Shown: piece after piece, positions 23,841 to 32,865 of the stretch | Layout of the letters: each line of letters opens with the position of its first letter | Position numbering within the stretch: position 1 is the first letter of the stretch | Translations under genes and position numbers: made by a program | Assembly (NCBI GenBank): GCA_018711625.1 | Contig: DVID01000024.1 | Location: forward strand, 1-64,000 | DNA: 64,000 nt | Source: Candidatus Limicola stercorigallinarum | GTDB taxonomy: Bacteria > Actinomycetota > Coriobacteriia > Coriobacteriales > Coriobacteriaceae | Direction: 5' to 3' | Notes under the pieces: model-generated | The model's input: only the letters and a program-made list of their open reading frames with translations | Told to the model about the DNA's origin: nothing | The model's database searches: none

Positions 23841-23864
23841 TTGGCCCGGGTTCACCCGAGCCAA
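23841..23864 (-). terminator. Hairpin downstream of cutC
   Basis: Arms 23841-23851 and 23854-23864 pair over 11 bp with one mismatch, just after the cutC stop on the minus strand. No T run follows, so termination activity is a guess. Confidence 0.4.
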
Positions 23865-23876
23865 GAAGGCTGCCTA

Positions 23877-24566
23877 TTACGCCAGGCGCACAATCTTGGT
23901 GCCATGCACCTCATGCACTCCCAGGGCATTGGCAACATCCTCGGCGTTCTCCCAGGTAATACCCGCTCCGGGCAGGATGATGATATCCTCGCCGGCACAA
24001 TCCACCAGCTCCTGCAGATGCCCCAGATTCTGATTGATGGGCGTTCCCGCAAGACCGCCGTGCGTGAGAATGCGCGAGAAGCCCAAGCTTGCCAAGGTAT
24101 GCACCGCCTCGGGCTGTGCCGCCTGAGGAAGCGCATCAAACGCCATGTGAAACGTAAGCTCAAGCTCCATCTCAAACGCATCGGCAGCATGCTCCGCAAC
24201 AGTTACCAGGCGCTCCAGAGCAGGGACATCAAGCGCGAACGTGCCGTCCTCGCAAGAGCGCAAACATCCCAGCACAATCCCGTCAACACCCGCCTCGCAT
24301 GCCGAGAAGATATCGGCTTCCATGATGGAAAGCTCTTCCTCGGTGTATACAAAGTCCCCGCCGCGCGGGCGGATCATGGCCATCACCACGGTGTCGTGCA
24401 GGTGAGCGAAATCGACGGTGCGCTCCATCACGCCCGCCGAGGGCGTGGTGCCGCCCACCGCCAGGTTGTCGCAGAGCTCAATGCGAGCGGCGCCTGCCGC
24501 AATTGCCGCAGGTACGAGGGTGAAATTCTCGGCGCAAAACTCGCGCAGAAGCGGGGCTGTGGTCAT
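23877..24566 (-). CDS. cutC: CutC family protein
   Basis: 229-residue TIM-barrel protein of the CutC family, historically linked to copper homeostasis although its biochemical role is unsettled. Typical features are AARIELCDNLAVGGTTPSAG near the N-terminus, MIRPRGGDFVYTEEE, DGIVLGCL, TFHMAFD and the C-terminal RILTHGG and ILPGAGI. The ATG at 24566 has AAGGAGG seven bases upstream, and its A is also the last base of the upstream gene's TGA, so translation of the two is coupled. Confidence 0.92.
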   Translation of the reverse strand: MTTAPLLREFCAENFTLVPAAIAAGAARIELCDNLAVGGTTPSAGVMERTVDFAHLHDTVVMAMIRPRGGDFVYTEEELSIMEADIFSACEAGVDGIVLGCLRSCEDGTFALDVPALERLVTVAEHAADAFEMELELTFHMAFDALPQAAQPEAVHTLASLGFSRILTHGGLAGTPINQNLGHLQELVDCAGEDIIILPGAGITWENAEDVANALGVHEVHGTKIVRLA

Positions 24567-25900
24567 CAGCAATCCTCCTTACCGTCCGTGGGGGCATCAC
24601 ATCCCGGCAGCTCCATCCAGCACTGTCTGACGCCCACAGGCCGCATGCCCAGCTTGCGCTGAAGCGCCTGGGAAGCCGCGTTGTCGGGCGCCACATGGCA
24701 GAAGGGCGTACGGCCGCAATCGAGCATGTGCCCAATCTGAAACGCCTGAAGCACCGCCGCATATCCGCGCCGGCGTGCCTCCGGGAATACCTCCAGCATA
24801 CCCATAGACGCCTCGGTATGTTCGCCAATAAAACCCACGAGCATGTTTTCCGTGCCGTAGCCACCCCAGAGCCACCCATTCGCAAGGTGGTGCGCAATAG
24901 CATCCTGGTCAATCAGGCCATAGTGCGCCTCCACCACCTCGCGGTCGTCAAGCGTAAGCGGGCGCACCGAGAGGCCCGAGGAGCTCACATCAACAGCTGG
25001 TGGAACCGTCTGGTCGTACACCCAAAGCTCATACGGCCATGGGCCATCGGCAGGGTGAAGCTCCGGCGCGAGGGCAACATCGGGCAGAAACGCCGTTGCG
25101 CCCGGCGGGATGAGCGTTGCCATGCGCTGTAAGCCTTCCGGGGAGAAGGGCGCACAAAAATAGGTACCCTCAACGAACGTGCGCGTCAGCACGCCCACCT
25201 CCTCCTCAAGGAAAAGCACCTCCGCGCGGCCCAGGCGAAGCGGCTCCACGAGTGGCAAAAACCGCTCAGGGCCCTTTTGCGCACGCAGAAGCTCGATAGC
25301 CCGCAGGCACCGGTCCAGGCGCTCGCTTCCCAGGTCGGCAAGGTCCAGACGGCACACCGCCTCGTCACGCACCTCGCCCAAAAGGGGCGCCTCCTGCGCG
25401 CGACGCAGGCGATCGAAGATGAACCCGCACTTCTCCATCGCACGGCGCGATTTCTCATTGCCCGCATAATGCGCGCACCAAGCCACCTTCATGCCCCAGA
25501 CATCGCGGGCATGCGCCAGCAACGCGCGTGACGCCTCCGGGATATAGCCGCGGCCCCAGAAGGGAACGCCGCACCAATAGCCCAGGTCAACCTCATGATC
25601 GCCACATGCAATATCGCTTGCGTCGCTACCGCGCAGTGCCACGGCACCCACGAGCGTACCCGCCGGCTCGCCGACAGGGCCCGGATCGCGCAGGGTAACC
25701 GCATAACTTCCAGGCGCCTCAAGCACATCGTGCAGAGCGGCACGGCTCTCATCCACCGTTGTGTGCGCCGGCCAACCAGCGGCCGGGCCGATGCGCGGGT
25801 CGCGGGCAAGCTCGAAGAGGGCGGGTGCGTCGTCGTCACACCACGGACGCAAGACCAAGCGCTCGGTTTGAATCTCAGCATGATCAAATGCAGGCAACAT
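24566..25900 (-). CDS. Double GNAT acetyltransferase
   Basis: 444-residue protein with two Gcn5-related N-acetyltransferase units. The first (about residues 1-170) is RimJ/RimL-like: IQTERLVLRPWCDDDAPALFELARDP, LGYWCGVPFWGRGYIPEAS, NEKSRRAMEKCGF. The second (about 300-440) has LSVRPLTLDDREVVEAHY, LEVFPEARRRGYAAVLQAF and a weaker acetyl-CoA loop. A linker of about 120 residues separates them. The ATG at 25900 follows AAAGG. Its stop overlaps the cutC start by one base. The acetyl acceptor is unknown. Confidence 0.85.
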   Translation of the reverse strand: MLPAFDHAEIQTERLVLRPWCDDDAPALFELARDPRIGPAAGWPAHTTVDESRAALHDVLEAPGSYAVTLRDPGPVGEPAGTLVGAVALRGSDASDIACGDHEVDLGYWCGVPFWGRGYIPEASRALLAHARDVWGMKVAWCAHYAGNEKSRRAMEKCGFIFDRLRRAQEAPLLGEVRDEAVCRLDLADLGSERLDRCLRAIELLRAQKGPERFLPLVEPLRLGRAEVLFLEEEVGVLTRTFVEGTYFCAPFSPEGLQRMATLIPPGATAFLPDVALAPELHPADGPWPYELWVYDQTVPPAVDVSSSGLSVRPLTLDDREVVEAHYGLIDQDAIAHHLANGWLWGGYGTENMLVGFIGEHTEASMGMLEVFPEARRRGYAAVLQAFQIGHMLDCGRTPFCHVAPDNAASQALQRKLGMRPVGVRQCWMELPGCDAPTDGKEDC

Positions 25901-25932
25901 GGCACACCTTTCGGACATCAAGAGGAGCAATG

Positions 25933-25962
25933 AGGCGCGCGGCCAGCTGGCCGCGCGCCTCT
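25933..25962. terminator. 30-bp perfect GC-rich palindrome downstream of livF
   Basis: A self-complementary 30-base sequence (half-site GAGGCGCGCGGCCAG) lies about 50 bases after the livF stop and just before the GNAT gene. It could terminate the liv operon although no T run is present. The stem core GGCGCGCGGCC is identical to the hairpin inside the element at 19399-19612. Confidence 0.55.
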
Positions 25963-26009
25963 CACGCAATCACATTTTACGCTCCACGTACACCGTGCGC
26001 CATCCGCGC

Positions 26010-26711
26010 CTAGCCGCCCAGGTACGCCTTGCGCACGTCGTCGTTGTGCAGCAGCTCCTGGCCGGTGCCGGTGAGCGTCACCTTGCCGGTCTCCATCACG
26101 TAGCCGCGCGTGGCGATGGAGAGCGCTGCCTGCGCGTTCTGCTCTACCAGCAAGATGGTGGTTCCGGCCTCGTGCAGCGCCTCGATGATCTCGAAGATCT
26201 GCTCAACCATAATAGGAGCCAAGCCCATCGAGGGCTCGTCGAGCATCAGAAGCTTGGGGTTTGCCATAAGGCCACGGCCCATGGCAAGCATCTGCTGCTC
26301 GCCGCCTGAGAGCGTACCGGCCACCTGGCGGCGGCGCTCCTTCAAGCGCGGGAAGTACTCGTACACGCGCTCAAGGTTCTCGGCGATGGTCTCCTTGGGC
26401 TGGGTGTAGGCGCCCATGTCGAGGTTTTCCTCAACGGTCATCTGCTGGAAGATGCGCCGGCCCTCGGGCACGTGCACCAGGCCGTGCTTCACAATGCGCT
26501 CCGCAGGCATATGCATGAGGTCCTCGTCCATGAAGGTGATCGACCCGCTTCGCGAGCGCAACAAGCCAGAGAGCGTCTTGAGCGTGGTGGACTTACCTGC
26601 GCCGTTGGCACCAATAAGCGCCACAATCTCGCCGTCGTTCACGTCGAAGGAGACGTTCTTGATGGCATGGATTGCCCCATACCAAACGTTGATGTTGTAC
26701 ACCGAAAGCAT
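26010..26711 (-). CDS. livF: Branched-chain amino-acid ABC transporter ATPase LivF
   Basis: 233-residue cytoplasmic ATPase of the Liv importer. Walker A GANGAGKSTTLKTLSGL is near residue 35, the signature LSGGEQQMLAMGRGLM near 135 and Walker B LLMLDEPSMGLAP follows. The ATG at 26711 directly follows the livG TAG, so the two are translationally coupled. It is last in livJ-livH-livM-livG-livF and pairs with LivG as the ATPase heterodimer. Confidence 0.96.
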   Translation of the reverse strand: MLSVYNINVWYGAIHAIKNVSFDVNDGEIVALIGANGAGKSTTLKTLSGLLRSRSGSITFMDEDLMHMPAERIVKHGLVHVPEGRRIFQQMTVEENLDMGAYTQPKETIAENLERVYEYFPRLKERRRQVAGTLSGGEQQMLAMGRGLMANPKLLMLDEPSMGLAPIMVEQIFEIIEALHEAGTTILLVEQNAQAALSIATRGYVMETGKVTLTGTGQELLHNDDVRKAYLGG

Positions 26712-27587
26712 CTACGCCTCGACCTCCTTCCGCTTGCCCAGATAGGCCTCGACGACTGTCTCGTTCTGCTGAATCTCTTCGGGCGTGCCTTTTGCGATGA
26801 TCTTGCCAAAGTTAAGCACGCAGATGCCCTCGCAGATGTTCATAACGAGGTTCATGTCGTGCTCGATGAGCATGATGGCAATACCAAAGGTGTCACGGAT
26901 CTTGACGATATTCTCCATAAGCTCGGCGGTCTCGGAGGGGTTCATGCCCGCGGCAGGCTCGTCAAGCAGAAGGAGCTTGGGGTTCGTGGCGAGGGCACGC
27001 ACGATCTCCAGGCGGCGCTGGGCACCATACGGAAGCGACCCCGCCTCGTGGCTCGCAAGCCCCGTCATGTCAAAGATGTCCAGCAGCTCGAGCGCGCGCT
27101 CGTGATACCAGCGCTCGCTCTTCCAGTGATGCGGCAGGCGCAGGATGCTCGTGGCCATGCCGCAGTGATGCTGGTTGTGCAAGCCAACCGCCACGTTCTC
27201 CTCAACGGTGAGCGAGCTGAAGAGGCGGATGTTCTGGAAGGTACGCGCCACGCCCAGGCGGTTCACACGGGCGGGATCGAGTCCGGCGGTGTCGTGGCCG
27301 TCCACCATAATGGTGCCGCGCGTAGGCTGGTACACCTTCGTGAGCAGGTTGAACACCGTGGTCTTACCGGCGCCGTTGGGGCCGATGAGGCCACAAATCT
27401 CGGTACGACCCACAGTGATATTGAAGTCGTCAACCGCCTTAAGGCCACCAAAGTCGATGCCGAGGTGCAGGCACTCAAGAGCGGGAGCACGTCCCAGGTC
27501 GCGCTCGGGCATGATCGAAACGCTCGGTACAGGCACCATCTTCACGCCCTCACGGCGCGCCTTGGCAAAGTCGGAGAACCTACTCAT
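26712..27587 (-). CDS. livG: Branched-chain amino-acid ABC transporter ATPase LivG
   Basis: 291-residue ATPase with Walker A GPNGAGKTTVFNLLTKVY near residue 65 and the LivG-specific VARTFQNIRLFSSLTVEENV. The signature region LPYGAQRRLEIVRALA precedes Walker B LLLLDEPAAGMNPSE. The N-terminus is about 30 residues longer than usual. The ATG at 27587 overlaps the end of livM by eight bases. It energises import together with LivF. Confidence 0.95.
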   Translation of the reverse strand: MSRFSDFAKARREGVKMVPVPSVSIMPERDLGRAPALECLHLGIDFGGLKAVDDFNITVGRTEICGLIGPNGAGKTTVFNLLTKVYQPTRGTIMVDGHDTAGLDPARVNRLGVARTFQNIRLFSSLTVEENVAVGLHNQHHCGMATSILRLPHHWKSERWYHERALELLDIFDMTGLASHEAGSLPYGAQRRLEIVRALATNPKLLLLDEPAAGMNPSETAELMENIVKIRDTFGIAIMLIEHDMNLVMNICEGICVLNFGKIIAKGTPEEIQQNETVVEAYLGKRKEVEA

Positions 27588-28662
27588 CGCCCTCACCACC
27601 TTCCGTGGCAACCGCGGGCTTCTTGTGGGCAAGGCGCGAGCGCACCGCCTCGGTCACACGCTGGTAAATCTTAAGATGCGGCACAACCATCACAAGGATG
27701 AGCACCACGGCGTAAAGGAGCATACGGTAGTCGTTGATGGGACGCAGGAGTTCCGGCAGTACCGTCAAGAACGCGGCGGAGATGATGGAACCCCAGATGT
27801 TGCCCATGCCGCCCAGCACCACGTACACGAGGATGAGGATCGACTGGTTGAAGTCAAACTGCGAAGGCGTGATGGTGGAGTAGTTCATGGCATAGAGCAC
27901 GCCTGCAGCGCCTGCCAGGGCCGATGCCACCGTGAAGGCCATGAGACGATACTTGGTGACGTTGATACCCACGCTCTCCGCAGCAATGCGGTTATCGCGC
28001 ACGGCCATGATGGCGCGGCCGTCGCGGCTGTGCATGAGGTTGAGCACCACGGCAACCGTGATAAGCACGAGCACCACGCCGATGACGAAGGTCGAGATCT
28101 TATCGATACCCACAGCGCCCTTGGGGCCGTTGATGAGGATGGTGCCCTGCGTCATACCCAAAGACGAAGAATCCTTCATGGAGAAGTGCAGACCAGCGGC
28201 ATCCACGCCCACATAGAAGTTGTTGAGCAGGTTCTTGATGATCTCGCCAAAGGCCAAGGTCACGATGGCGAGGTAGTCGCCACGCAGGCGCATGACCGGG
28301 ATGCCCACCAAAAAGCCGATGATGCCAGCAGCCAGGGCACCCACCACGGCGGAGATCACAAAGAGCAGCAGCTCCGACTCAATACCAGCCTGGGTGAGGC
28401 AGCCTGCAACCACAACACCCGTGAAGGCGCCCACACTCATAAAACCGGCGTGTCCCAGCGAAAGCTCGCCCGAGACGCCAACCACGAGGTTGAGCGACAC
28501 GGCCAGGCACACATAGGCGCAGATAGGCACCAGCTGACCCGAAAGCGAATGCGAGATAAACCCCATGCCGTCAAGCACCGTCACGGCAACAAAGGCAACC
28601 ACAACAATCGCGTAGGTGAAGACGGTCGACCGCGCCTGCGGACTCAAAACTTTGATTCCCAT
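27580..28662 (-). CDS. livM: Branched-chain amino-acid ABC transporter permease LivM
   Basis: 360-residue integral membrane protein with many hydrophobic helices and the LivM signature LNLVVGVSGELSLGHAGFMSVGAFTG. The coupling region MRLRGDYLAIVTLAFGEIIKNLLNN and the C-terminal YVVLGGMGNIWGSIISAAFLTVLPE are present. Starts eight bases after livH, behind an AGGTG site, and overlaps livG by eight bases. Confidence 0.95.
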   Translation of the reverse strand: MGIKVLSPQARSTVFTYAIVVVAFVAVTVLDGMGFISHSLSGQLVPICAYVCLAVSLNLVVGVSGELSLGHAGFMSVGAFTGVVVAGCLTQAGIESELLLFVISAVVGALAAGIIGFLVGIPVMRLRGDYLAIVTLAFGEIIKNLLNNFYVGVDAAGLHFSMKDSSSLGMTQGTILINGPKGAVGIDKISTFVIGVVLVLITVAVVLNLMHSRDGRAIMAVRDNRIAAESVGINVTKYRLMAFTVASALAGAAGVLYAMNYSTITPSQFDFNQSILILVYVVLGGMGNIWGSIISAAFLTVLPELLRPINDYRMLLYAVVLILVMVVPHLKIYQRVTEAVRSRLAHKKPAVATEGGEGDE

Positions 28663-28670
28663 GTTTTCAC

Positions 28671-29552
28671 CTACACCTTCTCGTTCACGGGCTTGCCCAA
28701 AAGGCCAGCCGGACGGATGAGCAGCATCACGATGAGCACGGCAAACACCACAGCGTCAGCAAGCTGCGTACCAATGTAGGCGCGCGCGAAGATCTCGATT
28801 ACGCCCAACAGCACGCCGCCGAGCGCCGCACCCGGAATGGAACCGATGCCGCCGAGCACCGCCGCCGTGAAGGCTTTGATGCCGGGCATGGAGCCCGTGG
28901 TGGGCATAAGCGTGGGGTACGCGGCGCACATGAGCACGCCCGCGATGGCGGCCAAGCCCGAGCCGATGGCAAAGACCATCGAGATGGTGCCGTTGACGTT
29001 GATGCCCATGAGCTGCGCAGCGTCGCGATCCTCCGAGCAGGCGCGCATGGCCTTGCCCATCTTGGTCTTCGTGGTGAACATCACGAGCGCAACCATGATG
29101 ATCACGCAAGCCACAATCGTGAGCACGGCGGTGGCGCTGATGGTGAGCGCCCCGTCAAAGAGGTTGAGCGCCGGCAGGCTGATGATGCTCGAGAACGACT
29201 TAGGGTCGGAGCCCATAATAAGCAGCGCAGCGTTCTGCAAAAAGTAGCTCACGCCAATGGCGGTGATAAGCACGTTGAGCGACGGCGCGTTGCGCAGCGG
29301 CTTATAGGCAAGCCGCTCCACCACCATGCCCAGCACGGTGCAGCCCACAATGGAAAGCAGCACGCCCAGCAGCGGGTGCAGACCCAGGTAGCTCACCGAG
29401 CAGAAACAGATGTAGGCGCCCACCATAATGACGTCGCCATGTGCGAAGTTGAGCATCTTGGCAATGCCGTACACCATGGTGTAGCCCAGCGCGATGATGG
29501 CATAAACGCTGCCCAGGCTCAGGCCGTTGATGAAGTTGGTAAGAGCCTCCAT
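28671..29552 (-). CDS. livH: Branched-chain amino-acid ABC transporter permease LivH
   Basis: 293-residue permease with the LivH pattern NGLSLGSVYAIIALGYTMVYGIAKMLNFAHGDVIMVGAY at the N-terminus and the coupling loop RACSEDRDAAQLMGINVN. AVLGGIGSIPGAALGGVLLG lies towards the C-terminus. The ATG at 29552 follows AAAGGAGG; the longer frame upstream runs into the hairpin at 29573-29607. Confidence 0.95.
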   Translation of the reverse strand: MEALTNFINGLSLGSVYAIIALGYTMVYGIAKMLNFAHGDVIMVGAYICFCSVSYLGLHPLLGVLLSIVGCTVLGMVVERLAYKPLRNAPSLNVLITAIGVSYFLQNAALLIMGSDPKSFSSIISLPALNLFDGALTISATAVLTIVACVIIMVALVMFTTKTKMGKAMRACSEDRDAAQLMGINVNGTISMVFAIGSGLAAIAGVLMCAAYPTLMPTTGSMPGIKAFTAAVLGGIGSIPGAALGGVLLGVIEIFARAYIGTQLADAVVFAVLIVMLLIRPAGLLGKPVNEKV

Positions 29553-29572
29553 GCCCCCTCCTTTCATGTGAA

Positions 29573-29607
29573 AAGCGGAGACCACCGCGCGGTGGTGATC
29601 TCCGCTT
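29573..29607 (-). terminator. Hairpin between livJ and livH
   Basis: A 9-bp outer stem (AAGCGGAGA) encloses a second GC-rich stem, followed on the minus strand by TTTT. It sits after livJ and before livH, where partial termination would give more binding protein than permease, as is common in ABC operons. Confidence 0.65.
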
Positions 29608-29634
29608 CAAAACCTTCAGCTGTGTGAGGGCATC

Positions 29635-30900
29635 TTAGGCATCGAGCGGCATGTACACGCCGTCCTGAATGACCATGCCCATCGGCTGCTTGGAAATCTC
29701 GCCGGTGTCAGACCAGGTAGCAGCCTCGCCGCCGGTGGTAAGACCGGTGTAGCTGAAGTCGCCCGAAGTGAAGACCTCGACGAGCGCATCGCAAATCTCG
29801 GAGAAGTCCATATCGGCGGTAACCTCAGCCTGCTCAATGGCCTGTTTGATGGCATAAATGCAGTCGTAGGAGTCGGCGGCAAACTGGTTGGGGGTCTCGC
29901 CGTAGTCCTCCTCGTACTTCTGCACGAAGGCCTGGGTAGCCTCGTCCTCGGCGGTGGCAACAAACGGCGTCAGCAGCATGCAGCCCTCGGCGAGCTGGGT
30001 GTCAAAGCCCTCAACGGTGAGCAGGCCGTCCATGCCGTCCACGCCAAACCACTTGGGAGCATAGCCCATCTGGTTGGCCTGGGCGAGGATGAGCGAGATG
30101 GGCGTGTAATAGATGGGCAAGAACACCAGGTCGGCGCCGGCGTTCTTGGCATCGTTCAGCTGCACGGAGAAGTCGGTGGCGGAGTCGTCGGTGAAGGTGG
30201 TCTCAGAGACAATCTCCAGGCCGTACTCCTCGGCCTCGCTCTTGAAGCTCTGATAAATGCCGGTGGAGTAGGTGTCGGCGTTGTTGTAGATGATGGCGAT
30301 CTTGGTGCCCAGACCCTGCTCGGAGATGTACTGAGCGGAAGCCGCACCCTGGTTGGGGTCGGTGAAGCACATCTGGAAGACGTTCTCCTTGCGCGGCTCG
30401 GCCACGTTACCGTCGGCGTCAGGCTGGCCACCAATGACGTCGGTCGAAGAGCCGGACGGGGTGAGCTGGAACAGGTTATCGGCATTGGTCTCGGAGGACA
30501 CAGCCACGCACGGGGTGGAGGTGGTGGTGCCCATGAGGATTTGCATGCCCCAGTCCTTGAGGTTGTTGTAGGCGTTCACGGAACGCTCGGCGTCGTTCTC
30601 GTCGTCCTGGAAGTTCATCTCAAACTGAACGTCGCCGCCCTCGGCGTTAATCTCGTCGATAGCGATCTGAGCGCCGTTCTTGCAGGCATTGCCATAGATG
30701 GCAGCGCTGCCGGTGGTGGGTCCGATACCGCCGATCTTGAACGTGGCTGCGCTCGTGGCCTCACCGCTACCCGCGGGAGTGCCCGAACTCTCAGAGTTGC
30801 AGCCGGCGAGGATGCTCATCGCCCCCAGGCCTGCCACGCCAGCGATGAAACCCCTGCGATTCATAGCAGGATTGAACGACATACCATTGAGGCTCGACAT
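29635..30900 (-). CDS. livJ: Branched-chain amino-acid-binding lipoprotein LivJ/K
   Basis: 421-residue extracellular substrate-binding lipoprotein, first gene of the liv operon. The signal reads MNRRGFIAGVAGLGAMSILAGC, with twin arginines and a lipobox ending at Cys, so Tat-type lipoprotein export is possible. The mature part has the Leu/Ile/Val-binding fold: IGGIGPTTGSAAIYGNACKNGAQIAIDEINAEGG, then the TTSTPCVAVSSETNADN region. The ATG at 30900 has AGGAG seven bases upstream; later in-frame ATGs before the signal are alternatives. Ligand specificity within branched-chain or aliphatic amino acids is not certain. Confidence 0.93.
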   Translation of the reverse strand: MSSLNGMSFNPAMNRRGFIAGVAGLGAMSILAGCNSESSGTPAGSGEATSAATFKIGGIGPTTGSAAIYGNACKNGAQIAIDEINAEGGDVQFEMNFQDDENDAERSVNAYNNLKDWGMQILMGTTTSTPCVAVSSETNADNLFQLTPSGSSTDVIGGQPDADGNVAEPRKENVFQMCFTDPNQGAASAQYISEQGLGTKIAIIYNNADTYSTGIYQSFKSEAEEYGLEIVSETTFTDDSATDFSVQLNDAKNAGADLVFLPIYYTPISLILAQANQMGYAPKWFGVDGMDGLLTVEGFDTQLAEGCMLLTPFVATAEDEATQAFVQKYEEDYGETPNQFAADSYDCIYAIKQAIEQAEVTADMDFSEICDALVEVFTSGDFSYTGLTTGGEAATWSDTGEISKQPMGMVIQDGVYMPLDA

Positions 30901-31313
30901 TGCGGCTCTCCTCTCACGCACGTGCCGGGGCAGCCCGGCGAACGACCAATCTGCTTCCGCCGCGTATCGTCCCCCGAAGCTGGCGAAAACTTCGTTCTAG
31001 CCTACTCGTTTCGATGGCAAAAGGTAAGGTAGCTGCGGATAAGAAGGCTCCCATAGCGCCGCCCGAGCCCGCTCGATGCTTTGGCACACTAAAGTTTACC
31101 TGTGGTTTAGTTGACGCCTGGGCTGGTCAGAGACGATGTTACATCTCTGTTTCACACCCCCGGGAGCACGCCCGCTGGGGCGGTGTGGCACGCTCGAGGT
31201 GCTCATGTTCTGCTAGGGTGTGACAAGCGGGCGCGCGGCACTACCGGTGCCATACAGGCGCAAAAGCCCCGCTCTCTTAGCTGATCTGATCCACGCACAT
31301 CCAAGGAGGCATC
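30901..31313. other. Divergent regulatory region between livJ and hom
   Basis: 413 bases without a supported gene. It must hold the promoters of livJ (minus) and hom (plus). TTGACG at 31111 on the plus strand is a possible -35 element but lacks a good -10. I saw no T-box or known riboswitch motif. Confidence 0.5.
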
Positions 31314-32651
31314 ATGCGCACAACCAACCGTACCGTGAATGTGGGACTTATTGGCCTCGGCACGGTGGGTGGCGGCGTTGCCCGTGTTATCGCACGCCAT
31401 CACGACGAATATCTTTCCGCCTACGGCATCGACCTGCGCGTGAAGCGCGCCTGCGCCCTTGAGGCCGCGCGCGCGGCAGAGCTGGGCTTTACTGGCGATG
31501 CCTTCACGCAGGATTGGCATGACGTGGTGGCAGACCCCGAGATCGATATTGTGGTGGAGCTCATTGGCGGCGAGCATCCGGCAACCGAGATCTTTGAGGC
31601 GGCGCTCACTTCGGGCAAGCACGTTGTCTCGGCCAACAAAGCGTTGCTCGGACGCCATGTGGAGCGCCTGGCACGCCTCGCCACCGAGCATGGGGTACAA
31701 ATTCACTGCGAGGCGGCGGCGGGTGGCGGCATCCCCATCGTCAACGCACTTGAACACGCACTCGTAGGCAACGAGATTCTCACCGTCGCGGGCATCTTGA
31801 ACGGCACCACCAACTACATCCTCTCGCGCATGGACGCGGAGGGTCTCGATTTTGATGAGGTGCTCGCCGATGCGCAGCGCCTGGGCTACGCCGAGGCCGA
31901 TCCTTCGGCCGACGTGGACGGCTTTGACGCGGCCAGCAAGGTGGCCATTCTCTCCTCCATTGCGTTCCACACCCGCATCACCACCGACGACGTGTACCAG
32001 GAAGGCATCCGCAACCTCTCCGCCGCCGACATTGCCGAGGCCAAGAGCCTCGGTTACGTGGTGAAGCTTCTGGGCATTGCCCGCAACACGCCGGAGGGCG
32101 TGGATGTGCGCGTGCACCCCACGATGATCCCGGCCAACCACATGCTTGCAAGCGTGAGCGGCGCCATGAACGCCGTGTATGTGGTGGGCGACGCCGTGGG
32201 CGAGACCATGTTCTACGGCGCGGGCGCGGGCTCCTTCCCCACCGCAAGCGCCGTGGTAGGCGACGTGCTCGAGCTGGCGGACGCCATCTCGCACAGCACG
32301 GGCCCCATGGCAGAGATTGAGCCCTTCGACCGCGTGCTTGCCATCCGCTCCATCGACACGCTTGCCTGCCGCCACTACATCCGCCTGGTGGTGCAGGACC
32401 GCGTGGGCACCTTGGCACCGGTGGTCGAAGTGTTTGCGCAGCATGGCGTATCTATTTCGCAAATCAACCAGCTGCAGGATGGCGACGGCCACACCTGCTC
32501 GGTGGTGTTCTTGACGCACCAGGCCTCTGAGCGTGACCTTGCGCTTGTGCGGGCCGACCTTGAGGCGCTCGACGTGGTTGAGCGCGTGGCCAGCGTGATC
32601 CGCATCGAGAATGTTGCCGCCTGGAGCGAGGGCGCTGAGGCTAACGAGTAG
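31314..32651 (+). CDS. hom: Homoserine dehydrogenase
   Basis: Reduces aspartate semialdehyde to homoserine for threonine, methionine and isoleucine synthesis. The 445-residue protein has the NAD(P)-binding start VNVGLIGLGTVGGGVARVI, VVELIGG, VSANKALL and the catalytic-domain signature NGTTNYILSRM with DVDGFDAASKVAILSSIAF. A C-terminal ACT domain (about residues 365-440, VGTLAPVVEVFAQHGVSISQINQ) suggests feedback control, as in the threonine-sensitive family. AAGGAGG lies five bases before the ATG. A terminator follows. Confidence 0.97.
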   Translation: MRTTNRTVNVGLIGLGTVGGGVARVIARHHDEYLSAYGIDLRVKRACALEAARAAELGFTGDAFTQDWHDVVADPEIDIVVELIGGEHPATEIFEAALTSGKHVVSANKALLGRHVERLARLATEHGVQIHCEAAAGGGIPIVNALEHALVGNEILTVAGILNGTTNYILSRMDAEGLDFDEVLADAQRLGYAEADPSADVDGFDAASKVAILSSIAFHTRITTDDVYQEGIRNLSAADIAEAKSLGYVVKLLGIARNTPEGVDVRVHPTMIPANHMLASVSGAMNAVYVVGDAVGETMFYGAGAGSFPTASAVVGDVLELADAISHSTGPMAEIEPFDRVLAIRSIDTLACRHYIRLVVQDRVGTLAPVVEVFAQHGVSISQINQLQDGDGHTCSVVFLTHQASERDLALVRADLEALDVVERVASVIRIENVAAWSEGAEANE

Positions 32652-32695
32652 AGCGGCGTCGCTAGGGCGTTTTATCTGAGCCTTCAGTACAACAC

Positions 32696-32731
32696 CGGCT
32701 GGGTGTCCCGCGGGATGCCCGGCCGTTTTTT
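32696..32731 (+). terminator. Rho-independent terminator of hom
   Basis: A compound GC-rich stem (CGGC-GGG paired with CCC-GCCG) is followed by six T residues, about 45 bases after the hom stop. Confidence 0.9.
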
Positions 32732-32865
32732 GTAGCTGGATTGGATAAACGAGGCAAGGGCTACTTGCTGCATCGGGGCGGCTCAGCAGCCGGCAATGGG
32801 TACAAGCACAATGGCTTGTCATTCACGCCCCGCGCGCCCGCGGGGTCATCATCTAAGGAGCGCCC

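Noticed and set aside
32696-32731. Repeat element after hom
   Set aside because: The stem is compact and followed by six T residues, so an ordinary terminator explains it fully.
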